Of a stretch of 64,000 nucleotides of DNA, positions 36,301 to 50,467 are shown piece by piece. The stretch lies in the NCBI GenBank assembly GCA_014656175.1, contig BNBX01000006.1, positions 434,001-498,000 on the forward strand. The letters are read 5' to 3'. The notes below the pieces were generated by a model that did no database searches, had not been told where the DNA came from, and saw only the letters and a list, made by a program, of their open reading frames with translations. Source of the DNA: Streptomyces werraensis. Lineage in GTDB: Bacteria; Actinomycetota; Actinomycetes; Streptomycetales; Streptomycetaceae. Made by a program: the position numbers and the translations under genes. Each line of letters begins with the position of its first letter. The stretch's first letter is position 1.

Positions 36301-39300
36301 GGGAGTCCGTGGGGGTGGACGCCGGCTTCTTCGACCTGGGCGGCGACTCCCTGCTCGCCACCAGACTGCTGGCCCGTCTGCGGCACGAGACCGGCGCGGA
36401 GATCCCCATCGCCGCCCTGTTCGAGACGCCGACACCGGCCGCAATCGCCCGGCGGGTCGCCGTACGGGCGCAGGACGCCCCGCCCCGGCCGGTGCTCGGT
36501 GAGGCCGCGCGCCCCGAGCGGGTGCCGCTGTCCTTCGCGCAGGAACGCATGTGGTTCCTGCACCGGCTCGACGAGGGCGCGGCCACCTACCACATCCCGC
36601 TCCTCGTCCCCGTCGGGCCCGACCTCGACGCCGAGGCGCTCGACGCGGCCCTCGGCGACCTGGCCGCCCGGCACGAGAGTCTGCGCACGGTGATCGCCGA
36701 GCACGACGGAGTGCCCTGCCAGCGCATCCTGGCGCCGGGAGAGCTGCGCCCGGTGCTGCGGCGGATCGACTGTCCCGCCGCGGAGGCCGCCGCCCATGTG
36801 ACCGCCGCGCTGCGACGCCGCTTCGACCTGACCGCCGAAAGCCCCCTCGGGGCCTGGCTGCTGGGCACCGGCGCCGAACGGGTCCTGCTGTTCGTGCTGC
36901 ACCACGCCGCCGCCGACGGCTGGTCGCTCGGTCCCTTCGCCGCCGACCTGTCCGCCGCCTACGCCTCCCGCCGCGCGGGGCGGGCCCCCGACTGGGCCCC
37001 GCCGGCGGTGCAGTACGCCGACTACGCGCTGTGGCAGCGCGCCCTGCTGGCCCCCGGACCGGACGGCCCCGGCCGGCTGGAACGGCTCATCGCCCACTGG
37101 CGCACCGCGCTGGACGGCCTGCCCGAGGAGTGCACCCTGCCCGGCGACCGGCTGCGGCCCACCGCGCCGCGCGGCGACGGCGCGCACGTCGAACTCGCCG
37201 TCGACCCCGCCTTGCACCGTGCCTTGCTGGGCCTCGCCGACCGCGAGGGCGCCAGCCTGTTCATGGTGCTGCACGCCGCCGTCAGCGCCCTGCTCACCCG
37301 CTGCGGCGCCGGCGAGGACATCGTCCTAGGCACCCCCGTGGCGAGCCGCACCGAACCTGGCCTCGACCCCCTGATCGGCCTGATCGCCAACACCCTGGTG
37401 CTGCGCGCCGACACCTCCGGCAACCCCGCCTTCCGGGACCTCCTCGCCCGGCTGCGCACCGCCGACCTGGCCGCCCTGGACCACCAGGACCTTCCCTTCG
37501 ACCGGCTGGTGGAGGACCTCAACCCGCCCCGCACGCCCGGCCGTCACCCCCTGTTCCAGGTGATGCTCGCCCTGCAGAACAACAGGCCGGCCGTCCTCGA
37601 ACTCGACGGCACCCGCACCGAGTTGCGGCCCACCGCCACCGGCACCGCCAAGTTCGACCTCTTCGTGGACGTCCTGGAGCGCCACGGCTCCGAGGGCGTC
37701 CCCGACGGCCTGACGCTGCAAGTCGAGTACGCCACCGACCTCTACGACGCCGGCACCGCCGAGGCGTTCGCCCGCGCGCTGCACGACGTCCTGCGCACGG
37801 TGAGCGCCGACCCCGCGACCCGCCTAGGGGACCTGCCCGCGCTCCCCGAGCGCACCTCCGCCCCGGCCGCGGCCGACCCCGCCGTCCTTCAGGACGCGGC
37901 CCTGTCCGTGCCCGGCATCCGCGACGCCCATGCCCTGCCCGGGGGCGGCGACGCCCCGCCGCGCCTGTACGTGGTGCCCGGGCGGTCCGACGCCGCCGAA
38001 CCCGTCGAGGAGTTCCTGGACCGCGCGGGCCACGGCTCCGTCCGCGTCACGGCGGTCAACGCCCTGCCCCGTACCGAGGACGGCACCGTGGACGGCGCGG
38101 CACTGCGCGCCCTGCCCGCCGTCGACGCGACCGCGGCCCGGACCTGGCGGGAGCGGCTCGCCCAGCTGCCCGGCGTCACCACGGTCGACGTGTCGGTCGA
38201 GAACGCCCCCGAGGAACTGGACCGCCGCCACACCGGACTGCCCGACCGCTCCGCCGAAGCGGCCCCGGCCGCCCGCACCGCGGAAGCCTCCGGAGTCCCG
38301 GCCGTCAGCGAGGGCCCCGCCCTCGCCGAGCCGTCCGTGTCCAGCTGGGCCGAGGCCCTGCGCCGCGCCGCCGAACGGGACCGGGGCGACATCGTCCACG
38401 TCCACGCCGACGGCAGCGAGCACCGGCGCACCTACGCGTCCCTCATCCCTGAGGCGTCGCGCGTCCTGGCCGGACTGCGCCGGGCCGGACTGCGCCCGGG
38501 CGACCAGGTCATCCTCCAGTGCGATGTCACCGAGGACTTCCTCGCCGTGCTGTGGAGCTGCGTCCTCGGCGGCTTCGTCGCCGTCCCGCTGACCGTCCCC
38601 GCTTCCTACGACACCCCCTCCGCGGCGCTGACCAAGCTGGAGGGCATCTGGCGGATGCTCGGCCGGCCCTGGATCGTGTGCTCCGCCGGGCGCGAGGCCG
38701 GTCTGCGCGCGGTCGCCGCCCGGCAGGACTGGCCCGGGCCGCGCATCACCACCGCCGACGCCCTGCGCGAGGCGCCCGAGGACCACGACTGGCACTCCGC
38801 CGCACCGGACGACCTCCTGCTGATGCTCATGACGTCCGGCAGCACCGGCCTGCCCAAGGCGGTGCGCCTCACCCACCGCAACGTGCTGACCCGTTCGGCC
38901 GCCACCGAGCAGATGAACGGCCTCGGCGCCGACGACGTCTCCCTCAACTGGATCCCACTCGACCACGTCACCGGCGTGGTCATGTTCCACCTGCGCGACG
39001 TGTACCTCGGCTGCCGCCAGGTCCACGCCCCCACCTCCTGGATCCTCCAGGACCCGCTGCGCTGGATGGACCTCGCCGACCGGCACCGCGTCACCGTCAC
39101 CTGGGCGCCCAACTTCGCCTTCGGGCTCCTCGCCGAACAGGCCCACCGCTTCACCGGCCGCGCCTGGGACCTGTCGCCGATGCGGCTGGTCATGAACGCC
39201 GGTGAGGTCGTCGTCGCCTCCGCCGCCCGCGCGTTCCTGCACACGCTCGAGCCCTTCGGCCTGCGGCAGGACGTGATGCACCCCGGCTGGGGCATGTCCG

Positions 39301-41937
39301 AGACCTGCTCCGTGGTCACCGACGCCGTCCTGCCCGCCGAACCCGTCCCGGGGGAGGGGACGTTCGTCAGCTGCGGCCGCGCCTATCCGGGGTTCGCCAT
39401 GCGGATCGTCGACGAGCAGGGCACGGTCCTCACCGAGGGCGAGGCGGGCCGCTTCCAGGTCCGCGGCACCTCGGTGAGCGGCGGCTACCACGACAACCCG
39501 GCGGCCAACGCCGAGGCGTTCACCGACGACGGCTGGTTCGACACCGGCGACCTGGCGTTCCTGCGCGACGGCGAGCTCTACATCACCGGCCGGGCCAAGG
39601 ACGTCATCATCGTCAACGGCGTGAACCACTACAGCCACGAGATCGAGGCGTGCGTCGAGGAACTGCCCTACGCCGAGCGGAGTTTCACCGCCGCAGTCGC
39701 GGTGCGCACCGACCCGTCCTCGCCCACCGACGAACTCGCCCTGTTCCTGCACCTCACCCCGGAGGCCGCCGCCGACCCGGCCCGCGCCCTGCGCGAGATC
39801 GCCGGGAAGGTCACCCGGGAGATCGGCGTGAGCCCGTCCTTCCTCATCCCCGTGGCGCGGGACGCCGTCCCCAAGACGGAGATCGGCAAGATCCAGCGCA
39901 CCAGGCTCCGCAAGAGCTTCGAGGCGGGCGACTTCGACGACGAGGTGCGCCGGACCCAGCTGCTGCTGGGCACCGCGGCCACCGTCCCCGACTGGTTCCT
40001 GCGCCCGGTGTGGCAGCGCGCGGAACGCGCCGGCACCCGTCCCGCGGCGTCCGGCCGGCACACCCTTGTCCTCGCGGGCGGCGACCCGCGGGCCGGCGCA
40101 CTCGCGCAACGGCTCGCCGACGCGCTGCGCTCCGCCGGGGGCCTGTGCACGGTGGTCGGCGACGGACCGTCGTACACCCGGACCGACGCCGCGCACTACC
40201 GCGTCCGGCCCGCCGAGGAGTCCGACTACGCCGCGCTGCTGGACCGGCTGGAGCAGGACCAGCGGCCCGTCGACGCCGTCCTCCACCTCGACGGACTCCG
40301 GGCAGTGCCCCCGGCGCCGGACGACACGACGGGTGCGGAGCGGCTGCTCACCTTCGCCCGGGCCCTCACCGCCCGGCCCGGCCGGCAGCGCCCCGTGGAC
40401 CTGGTCCACGTGTCCGCAGGCGCCCAGGCCGTCCGCCCCGGCGACCACCCCTCCCCGGCCGACGCCCTGGCCGGAGCGCTGCTCAAGTCGCTGGCCGAGG
40501 AGTGCGGCCGGCTGCGGACCCGGCACCTCGACCTGCCACCGGACGACGGCACCGACCCGGTGGCCCTCCTGACGGCCGAGGCGGCCGCCACCGCGGACGG
40601 CGCGGACGTGGCGTACCGCGACGGACTGCGCTACGAACGCCGCCTCGCCCCCCTGCCCGACAGCCCGCCCCGCACCGGGCCGCCCGCGCACGACGGCTTC
40701 ACCCTGCTCACCGGCGGTCTCGGCGGCGTCGGCACCGAGATCGCCGCCCACCTGCTGCGCACCCCCGGCACCCGGCTCCTCGTCCTCGGGCGCACCCCGC
40801 AGGACGAGGCCCACGCCCTGCAGCGGCTGCGCGAACGCGGGGAGGTCCGCTACGCCCGTGCCGACGTCACCGACGAGGCCCAGGTCCGCGCCGCGGTCGA
40901 GGCCGCCACCGAGGCGTGGGGGGTGCCCCTGACGTCGGTGCTGCACCTGGCGGGGACGCTCGTGGAGCGCCCCGTGGGCGAACTGGACGTCCGCACCTGG
41001 CGCAGGGCGCTGGAGGCCAAGGTGCGCGGCGCGTGGACCTTGCACCGGCTCACCGCCGACCACCCGGTCACCTCCTTCGTCACCTTCTCCTCGGTCAACG
41101 GCTTCTTCGGCGGCGCCATGAACGCCGCCTACGCCGCCGCCAACGCCTACCTGGACGCCCTCGCCGGGTACCGCCGCGGCCTCGGCCTGCCCGCGCAGTC
41201 GCTCGCCTGGAGCATGTGGCGCGATCGCGGCATGAGCCGCGGTTACGGTCTCACCGCGCTCACCGAGGCCCGGGGCTACCGGTTGCTCGACGTTCCCGCC
41301 GCGCTGCGCTCCTTCGACCTCGCCCGCACCGTCGACGAGCCGCACCTGCTGATCGGCGCCGACCGCACCGCGCCCTGGGTGCGCAGCCACGTCGTGGCCC
41401 CCGTCCGCCAGACCCGCCGCCTGGCCGCGCGCGTCGCCCTGCAGGACGGCACCGACCTCGGCGACCTGTACCGCGCCGTCACCGGCAGCGCCCGCGCGGC
41501 CGGCCTGCCCGACGACGGGTGGACGCTGCGCTCGGCGGGCACAAGCGCTCGCCCCGACGAGGCGGGCACGGAAGACGGCCTGCGGCTGCTGGAGAGCCGG
41601 CTCGCCGAGGTGTGGTGCGACGTCCTGGGCCGCGACCGGGTGGGCCTGGACGACAACTTCTTCGACCTGGGCGGCAACTCCCTGCTCCTGGTCACCGCCC
41701 AGACCGCCGTGAACCGCGCCTTCGACAGCGACCTGTCGGTGGTCGACCTGTTCGCGCACCCCACCGTCCGGGACCTGGCCCGCCACCTGTCGGCCACCGG
41801 CGCGGGCCCGGTACCGGACGCCGAGGCGCCCTCCCGCCCGGAGACCGGCGACGGCCTGGACCGCGCCCGGGAACAGGCCCGCCGGCAACGCGCCGCCCGC
41901 GCCCGCCGCACCGCCCGTCAGGGCAAGGACCGCGGCC

Positions 41938-41945
<8 letters not shown>
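33309..41945 (+). CDS. antC: AntC, NRPS adding threonine and a reduced keto acid
   Basis: 2878 residues from ATG 33309 (GAGGG seven bases upstream). Order: C1 (HHLLLDG near 140), A1 (HTSGSTGRPKG near 610), T1 (DLGGDSL near 1012), C2 (HHAAADG near 1198), a partial A-subdomain-like stretch (about 1511-1605), A2 (MTSGSTGLPKA near 1840), KR (TGGLGGVG near 2465 with SSVNG and YAAANAY), T2 (DLGGNSL near 2785). The A1 pocket read by eye is DFWNVGMVHK, the threonine code. A2 plus KR is the keto-acid module: pyruvate is activated and reduced to lactate. It condenses 3-formamidosalicylate with threonine and the hydroxy acid. antD overlaps its end by 8 bases. Confidence 0.96.
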
Positions 41946-45822
<3,877 letters not shown>

Positions 45823-45844
45823 ACCCGCGTCTAGGAGACCCAGC

Positions 45845-47074
45845 GTGAGTGCGACCCAGGACCTCTACGAACTCGGTGACGCGCCCGAGATCGGCACCGC
45901 CCCGAAGAAGATGTACGCCTCGCTCATCCGCCGTGAGCGCTACGGACAGCCCGTCGACGCCTTCCGCACCGAGGTGGTCGACGTCCCGCCCGTGGGGCGC
46001 GGCCAGGTGCTGGTGAAGGTGATGGCGGCCGGCATCAACTACAACAACGTCTGGGCGGCGCTCGGTTCGCCACTCGACGTGATCGCCGCACGGCAGAAGG
46101 CGGGCGCCACCGAGGACTTCCACATCGGCGGCTCCGACCTGTCCGGGATCGTGTGGGCGGTCGGCGAGGACGTGCGCGGGGTGAAGCTCGGGGACGAGGT
46201 GGTCGTCCTCGCCAACCGCTGGGACGAGAGGGCCGAGGACATCCGCCTCGGCAGCGACCCCACCTGGTCCACCAGCCAACGGGTGTGGGGCTACGAGGAG
46301 AATTACGGCTCCTTCGCCCAGTTCGCGGTGGTCGACGACTACATGTGCCACCCCAAGCCCGCCCGGCTGTCGTGGGCTGAGGCTGCCTGCTACATGGCGA
46401 CCGCCGCCACCGCCTACCGCCAGTTGTTCGGCTGGCCGCCGCACACGGTGCGCCCGGGCGACCCGGTGCTGATCTGGGGCGGCGCCGGCGGACTCGGCTG
46501 CATCGCCATCCAGCTCGTCCGGCACGTCGGCGGCATCCCCGTCGCGGTCGTCTCCAGCGAGGAGCGCGGTGAGTTCTGCCTCAAGCTGGGCGCCGAGGGC
46601 TTCATCGACCGGCGGAAGTTCGACCACTGGGGGCGGCTGCCGGACACCTCGGACGACGAGGCCATGGGCCGCTGGCTGGTCGGGGCCCGCGCCTTCGGGC
46701 GGGCCTTCTGGGACGTGCTCGGCGAGCGCCGCAGCCCGCGGGTCGTGCTGGAGCACTCCGGCGCCGACACCATCCCCACGTCCCTGTACCTGTGCGACAA
46801 CGGCGGCATGGTCGTCCTGTGCGGCGGCACCACCGGCTACAACGGTGACGTGGACCTGCGGTTCCTGTGGATGCGGCAGAAGCGCCTGCAAGGCTCGCAC
46901 GTCGCCACGGCCCGCGAGGCACGCGAGGTGACGCGGCTGATCGACCAGGGAATTATCGACCCATGCCTGTCCCAGACCTTCGATTTCGACGAGATCGGCC
47001 TCGCGCACCAGCTCATCCACGACAACCGCCACCCGGCGGGCAACATGGCGGCCAGGGTCGGCGACCGCGGGTGA
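45845..47074 (+). CDS. antE: AntE, crotonyl-CoA carboxylase/reductase
   Basis: 409 residues from GTG 45845, 22 bases after antD, with AGGAGACCC upstream. A zinc-independent MDR reductase of the CCR family: INYNNVW, LIWGGAGGLGC for NADPH and VVSSEERGEFCLKLGAEGFIDR. It reductively carboxylates 2-enoyl-CoAs to alkylmalonyl-CoAs, giving the variable C-7 chain. Residues aligned by eye with the CO2 site of Kitasatospora CCR are N67, Y150 (Phe in the reference), E151 and H352, so one of the four is changed. About 40 residues shorter than primary-metabolism CCR. Confidence 0.93.
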   Translation: MSATQDLYELGDAPEIGTAPKKMYASLIRRERYGQPVDAFRTEVVDVPPVGRGQVLVKVMAAGINYNNVWAALGSPLDVIAARQKAGATEDFHIGGSDLSGIVWAVGEDVRGVKLGDEVVVLANRWDERAEDIRLGSDPTWSTSQRVWGYEENYGSFAQFAVVDDYMCHPKPARLSWAEAACYMATAATAYRQLFGWPPHTVRPGDPVLIWGGAGGLGCIAIQLVRHVGGIPVAVVSSEERGEFCLKLGAEGFIDRRKFDHWGRLPDTSDDEAMGRWLVGARAFGRAFWDVLGERRSPRVVLEHSGADTIPTSLYLCDNGGMVVLCGGTTGYNGDVDLRFLWMRQKRLQGSHVATAREAREVTRLIDQGIIDPCLSQTFDFDEIGLAHQLIHDNRHPAGNMAARVGDRG

Positions 47075-47141
47075 TTCACGCCCGGCCAGACGGGTACCTG
47101 CGCGGGGTAAAACCTGCCCCCACACCTCCCGGAGGTACCCC

Positions 47142-47336
47142 ATGGGCAAGCTGGGCGACATGATGAACAAGGCCAAGCAGATGGCCAAGGGTCACCCCGA
47201 CCAGGCCGACAGGGGCGTCTCGGGCGCCGAGCGCGTGGTCGACGAGCGGACGGGCGACAAGTACGACGCCAAGACCGACAAGGCGGCCGACGCGGTGCGG
47301 CGTTCCTACCGGGACGGTGGCACACCGGAGCGCTGA
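47142..47336 (+). CDS. small Rv0909/MT0933-type antitoxin-like protein
   Basis: 64 residues from ATG 47142 with GGAGG eight bases upstream. The sequence GKLGDMMNKAKQMAKGHPDQADRGVSGAERVVDERTGDKYDAKTDKAADAV is the charged, helical pattern of actinobacterial MT0933-like antitoxins. No toxin gene is adjacent. It lies inside the antimycin cluster but is not a known part of the pathway. The strong terminator at 47341 follows immediately. Confidence 0.8.
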   Translation: MGKLGDMMNKAKQMAKGHPDQADRGVSGAERVVDERTGDKYDAKTDKAADAVRRSYRDGGTPER

Positions 47337-47340
47337 AACC

Positions 47341-47387
47341 GAACCCGCCGCCCGCCCCCGGCGCACCCGGGGGCGGGCGGCGGGTTC
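47341..47387. terminator. very strong bidirectional terminator
   Basis: GAACCCGCCGCCCGCCCCCG (47341-47360) pairs perfectly with 47368-47387. With one more G-C pair this is a 21-bp stem and a 5-base loop. It separates the rightward antCDE/antitoxin transcript from the leftward antG-antF-PPTase transcript. Confidence 0.92.
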
Positions 47388-47390
47388 GAT

Positions 47391-48389
47391 TCAGTCGTGG
47401 GTGCCGGCCCGGCCGGTGACGTAGCTGAACACTCCCGAGCCGACGCGCACGACCCGCACCCGTACGGCCTGGGCGGGATCGACGCGCAGGCACACACGCA
47501 GATGGTCCCCGCATGGGGAGACCCGCAACTCCCGCAGACTCCCCGCCGGGCCCTCCCGGCCCTCAGCCGTCATCACAGTGAGGGCCTTCCACGCCGCCTC
47601 CTTGGCGGAGAACAAGGCCGTAACCGGCCAGACCGCGCCCGCACCAGGCTGCGGCCCCGAGTCGGCAAGCAGGGACTCCGCGTCCTCGCACAGCACCAGG
47701 CGGGCCGCTTCACGGGGGAGGGGCCGCAGCTCCAGGTCGCAGCCGAGCGGCAGGTCCCGTCCGGGGGCAGCGGCCACGGCGACGGCGATCCCGGCACTGT
47801 GCGAGATCGACGCGGCCCGCCCCGGTGGGAACACCGGCAGGCGCCCCCTCCGAGGGATCTCCCCGCAGTCCAGCCCCACCGCACGCAGGGCCCGCCGGGC
47901 GGCCCGCCGGCCGGCCAGGAACTCCAGCCGCCGCAGCGGCGGCATCGCCGCAGCGGCGGCCGCCTCGGCGGGCCCCGCCGGTTCCGGACCGGGCTCCGAC
48001 ACGGCGGCCATGCCCAGCCCGAGCCCGGCAGCGGCCAGGAGCGGCCCGAGCGCCACCAGGCCACCATCGACCGCGGACAGCGCCTCTCCACCACCCGGTC
48101 CTGTCCCCACGGACTCCACCCCGGCCCGAACCCACGAGGCGGCCGGCCACGCGGTTCCTGCGGCGGACGGAATTGCCAGCTCGGGTTCCGGGCCGGTCGC
48201 GGTCGGCCACGCGGGTTCTTCACCGGCCCGAGCTGCCCTGGGCTCCGCACCGGCCTTGGCTGTCCTCGACGGCGATCCAGCCGCGAGCTCCGCACCGTCC
48301 TGCGCCGTCCGCCAGGACCCCGCGTCGCTCTCGGCCGACCGCCCGCGCTCCGCTCCGGTTCGCCCGGGTCGCATCGGGCTCCCGGTCAT
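47391..48389 (-). CDS. phosphopantetheinyl transferase behind antF (antQ candidate)
   Basis: 332 residues from ATG 48389, 22 bases after antF and in the same operon orientation. The C-terminal half carries EntD/Sfp-type motifs: SISHS, LGCDLELRPL and LFSAKEAAWKAL. It should convert apo-carrier domains (AntC, AntD, AntG) to holo form. The first about 140 residues are Ala/Gly/Pro/Glu-rich low-complexity sequence without homology, so a later start (for example the Met of MAAVSEPG) is possible. Long-form antimycin clusters contain a PPTase called antQ; this gene or the one at 58188 could be it. Confidence 0.82.
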   Translation of the reverse strand: MTGSPMRPGRTGAERGRSAESDAGSWRTAQDGAELAAGSPSRTAKAGAEPRAARAGEEPAWPTATGPEPELAIPSAAGTAWPAASWVRAGVESVGTGPGGGEALSAVDGGLVALGPLLAAAGLGLGMAAVSEPGPEPAGPAEAAAAAAMPPLRRLEFLAGRRAARRALRAVGLDCGEIPRRGRLPVFPPGRAASISHSAGIAVAVAAAPGRDLPLGCDLELRPLPREAARLVLCEDAESLLADSGPQPGAGAVWPVTALFSAKEAAWKALTVMTAEGREGPAGSLRELRVSPCGDHLRVCLRVDPAQAVRVRVVRVGSGVFSYVTGRAGTHD

Positions 48390-48411
48390 CGCCGTTCGCC
48401 GCCGCACCCGC

Positions 48412-49896
48412 TCACGCCCGCAGCAGCTTCTTGATGATCTTCCCGGCGGGGTTGCGCGGCACCCGCTCGATGAACTCGACCCGCCGCGGCCGCTTGTAGG
48501 GCGCCAGCAGCCCCGCCACATGCGCGATCAGCTCCGCCGTGCCCGGCTCCGCGCCGGCTTCCAGAGCGACGTACGCGAGCGGCACCTCGCCGTAGTCCTC
48601 GTCGGGCATGCCGACGACCGCCGCGTCCCGGACCGCCGGGTGGGTCATCAGGGCGCGCTCGATCTCCGAGGGGTAGACGTTCTGGCCCGCCCGGATGATC
48701 ACGTCCTTGGTGCGGTCCACCAGGCTGATGCGGCCCTCCTCGTCCATGAAGCCGAGGTCGCCCGTCCTGATCCAGCCGTTCCGGGTGATCTCCCGCGTGG
48801 CCTCCGGGTCGTTCCAGTAGCCCTGCATGACACCCGGCCCGCGCACCACGATCTCGCCGATCTCGCCGGGCGGAAGCTCCCGCCCGGTCTCGTCCACGGC
48901 GCGGGCGGACATGCCCGGCACGACCCGCCCGCACGGGATGCGGGCGGTGACGTCTCCGGGCGCGGGGTGCTCGTCAGGACCGAGCGTGACGAACGGGCCG
49001 CCCACCTCGGTCATGCCGTACACCTGCCGGAAGCCGCACCCGAGCCGTTCCACCGCGTCGGCGTAGACGTCGAGCGGCATGGGGGCCGCCCCGTACAGCA
49101 CCTCCCGCAGGGAGGACAGGTCGGTGTGCAGGGACGCTTTCGCCTGGAGCATGAAGCGCAGCATCTGCGGCACCAGCCACATGTGGGTGGCGCGGTGCGC
49201 CTCCACCGCGGACAGCGCCCGCTGCGGTGTGAACCCGGGCATCAGCACGACCGTCGCGCCGGCCGCCAGATAGGTCAGGGAGACGACCATGCTGCCGTGG
49301 TACAGCGGGCAGCAGTTGACCATGACGATGTCGTCCGTGGGGCGGGCCATCACCAGCCAGCCCAGCGCGATGGCGCGGAACGACGCGCTGTCGACCGTCA
49401 CCCCCTTGGCCTGCCCGGTGGTCGCCGAGGTCTGCAGCACAGCGATCGGGTCCGTGTCGGTGACGTCCGGCAGCTCCCGCTCGGCGGCGAGCGTGCCCAG
49501 CGCCGCGAAGACGGGCTTGTCGAAGGCCACCCGGATCCGCACCGAGGACGGCAGCCCGGTGTGCCGGTCCAGCAGCTCGGACTCACCGAGGACGGCCACC
49601 GCGCCGACGCGCTCGACGATCCCGGCGACCTCGGGCTCGGCCAGACTGTGGTTCAGCGGCACGAAGAGCGCGCCCAGCCGGGCCAGCGCGAAGTAGCTTT
49701 CCAGAACCTCGATCCGGTCCTTGGACAGCACGGCCACCCGGTCGCCCCGCCGGATCCCCAGGTCGGCCAGCCCGTGCGCGAGTTGCAGCGTACGGTCATG
49801 CAGTTCGGCCCAGGTGACGCTGCGTTCCTCGTCCACCAGCGCGGTCCGGCCGGGCCGGCACTGGCGGTTGCGCTCCAGCAGTTGCGTCAGCCACAT
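48412..49896 (-). CDS. antF: AntF, anthranilate-activating acyl ligase
   Basis: 494 residues from ATG 49896, which overlaps the antG stop (TGATG), so translation is coupled. An ANL-superfamily adenylating enzyme: P-loop TSATTGQAKGV (the usual TSGTTG with one Gly to Ala), VYGMTEVGG, WIRTGDLGFMD, KDVIIRAGQNVYPSEIE and catalytic Lys in NPAGKIIKK. In the known pathway AntF activates anthranilate and loads it on AntG. Confidence 0.93.
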   Translation of the reverse strand: MWLTQLLERNRQCRPGRTALVDEERSVTWAELHDRTLQLAHGLADLGIRRGDRVAVLSKDRIEVLESYFALARLGALFVPLNHSLAEPEVAGIVERVGAVAVLGESELLDRHTGLPSSVRIRVAFDKPVFAALGTLAAERELPDVTDTDPIAVLQTSATTGQAKGVTVDSASFRAIALGWLVMARPTDDIVMVNCCPLYHGSMVVSLTYLAAGATVVLMPGFTPQRALSAVEAHRATHMWLVPQMLRFMLQAKASLHTDLSSLREVLYGAAPMPLDVYADAVERLGCGFRQVYGMTEVGGPFVTLGPDEHPAPGDVTARIPCGRVVPGMSARAVDETGRELPPGEIGEIVVRGPGVMQGYWNDPEATREITRNGWIRTGDLGFMDEEGRISLVDRTKDVIIRAGQNVYPSEIERALMTHPAVRDAAVVGMPDEDYGEVPLAYVALEAGAEPGTAELIAHVAGLLAPYKRPRRVEFIERVPRNPAGKIIKKLLRA

Positions 49897-50144
49897 CACG
49901 CACCGCCGCTCGCGCCGGCGACCGTGCGCTCGGCCACGAAACGCTCGTAGTCGCCGATCGTGCGCAGATCCTCCATGTCCTCGGCCGTGATCTCGACGCC
50001 GAGCCGCTGCTCGACCAGCAGCACGAGACGCACCAGGTCCCCGGAGTCGATGCCGCTGGCGGCCAGGTCGGCGTCGTCGCCGATCCGGTCGGCGTACTCG
50101 ACGGTGCCGGTGAGTTCGACCAGCAACTCCCTGATGGTGCTCAT
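49896..50144 (-). CDS. antG: AntG, discrete acyl carrier protein
   Basis: 82 residues from ATG 50144, with GAAAGGGGAAA upstream. Carrier-protein fold with phosphopantetheine Ser34 in GIDSGDLVRLVLLVEQRLGVEI. It carries the anthraniloyl group while AntHIJKL rearranges it to 3-aminosalicylate. First gene of antGF, divergent from antH. Confidence 0.94.
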   Translation of the reverse strand: MSTIRELLVELTGTVEYADRIGDDADLAASGIDSGDLVRLVLLVEQRLGVEITAEDMEDLRTIGDYERFVAERTVAGASGGA

Positions 50145-50467
50145 GGTTTCCCCTTTCGCCCCGGCGTGCCGGCCGCCGCGGTCTACGACTGTCACCCCCT
50201 CAAGAGGCGGCCGCGGCCGACCCCACTCCCTGGGCCCTGCCGTGAGCTTTGTCACGCGCCCGAACCCGACGCGGCGGGGATAGCCCGGCCACGCCCGCGG
50301 CCTCTTACCGCAACGAAGCAACCCGCTCCGCCCGGCCCCGCGCCGGGCGGTTCACCAGCCGAAGGAGTGATGCGCGTGCCCAGGCAGCCGGTACGGGTCC
50401 GGGCCCCGGGACGGTGCCCGCAGCACGGCACCGCCGCGACGGCCACCGGACACCCGGGTGGTGCCCG
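50145..50467. promoter_or_regulatory. antG-antH divergent promoter region
   Basis: 323 bases containing starts of antGF and antH-P, both expected targets of sigma-AntA. I could not pick a shared -35/-10 with confidence. Direct comparison with mapped antGF and antHIJKLMNO promoters would settle it. Confidence 0.5.

Noticed and set aside
33312..37274. Minus-strand open frame of 1320 codons opposite antC
   Set aside because: A GC-bias shadow of the NRPS gene with no family resemblance.
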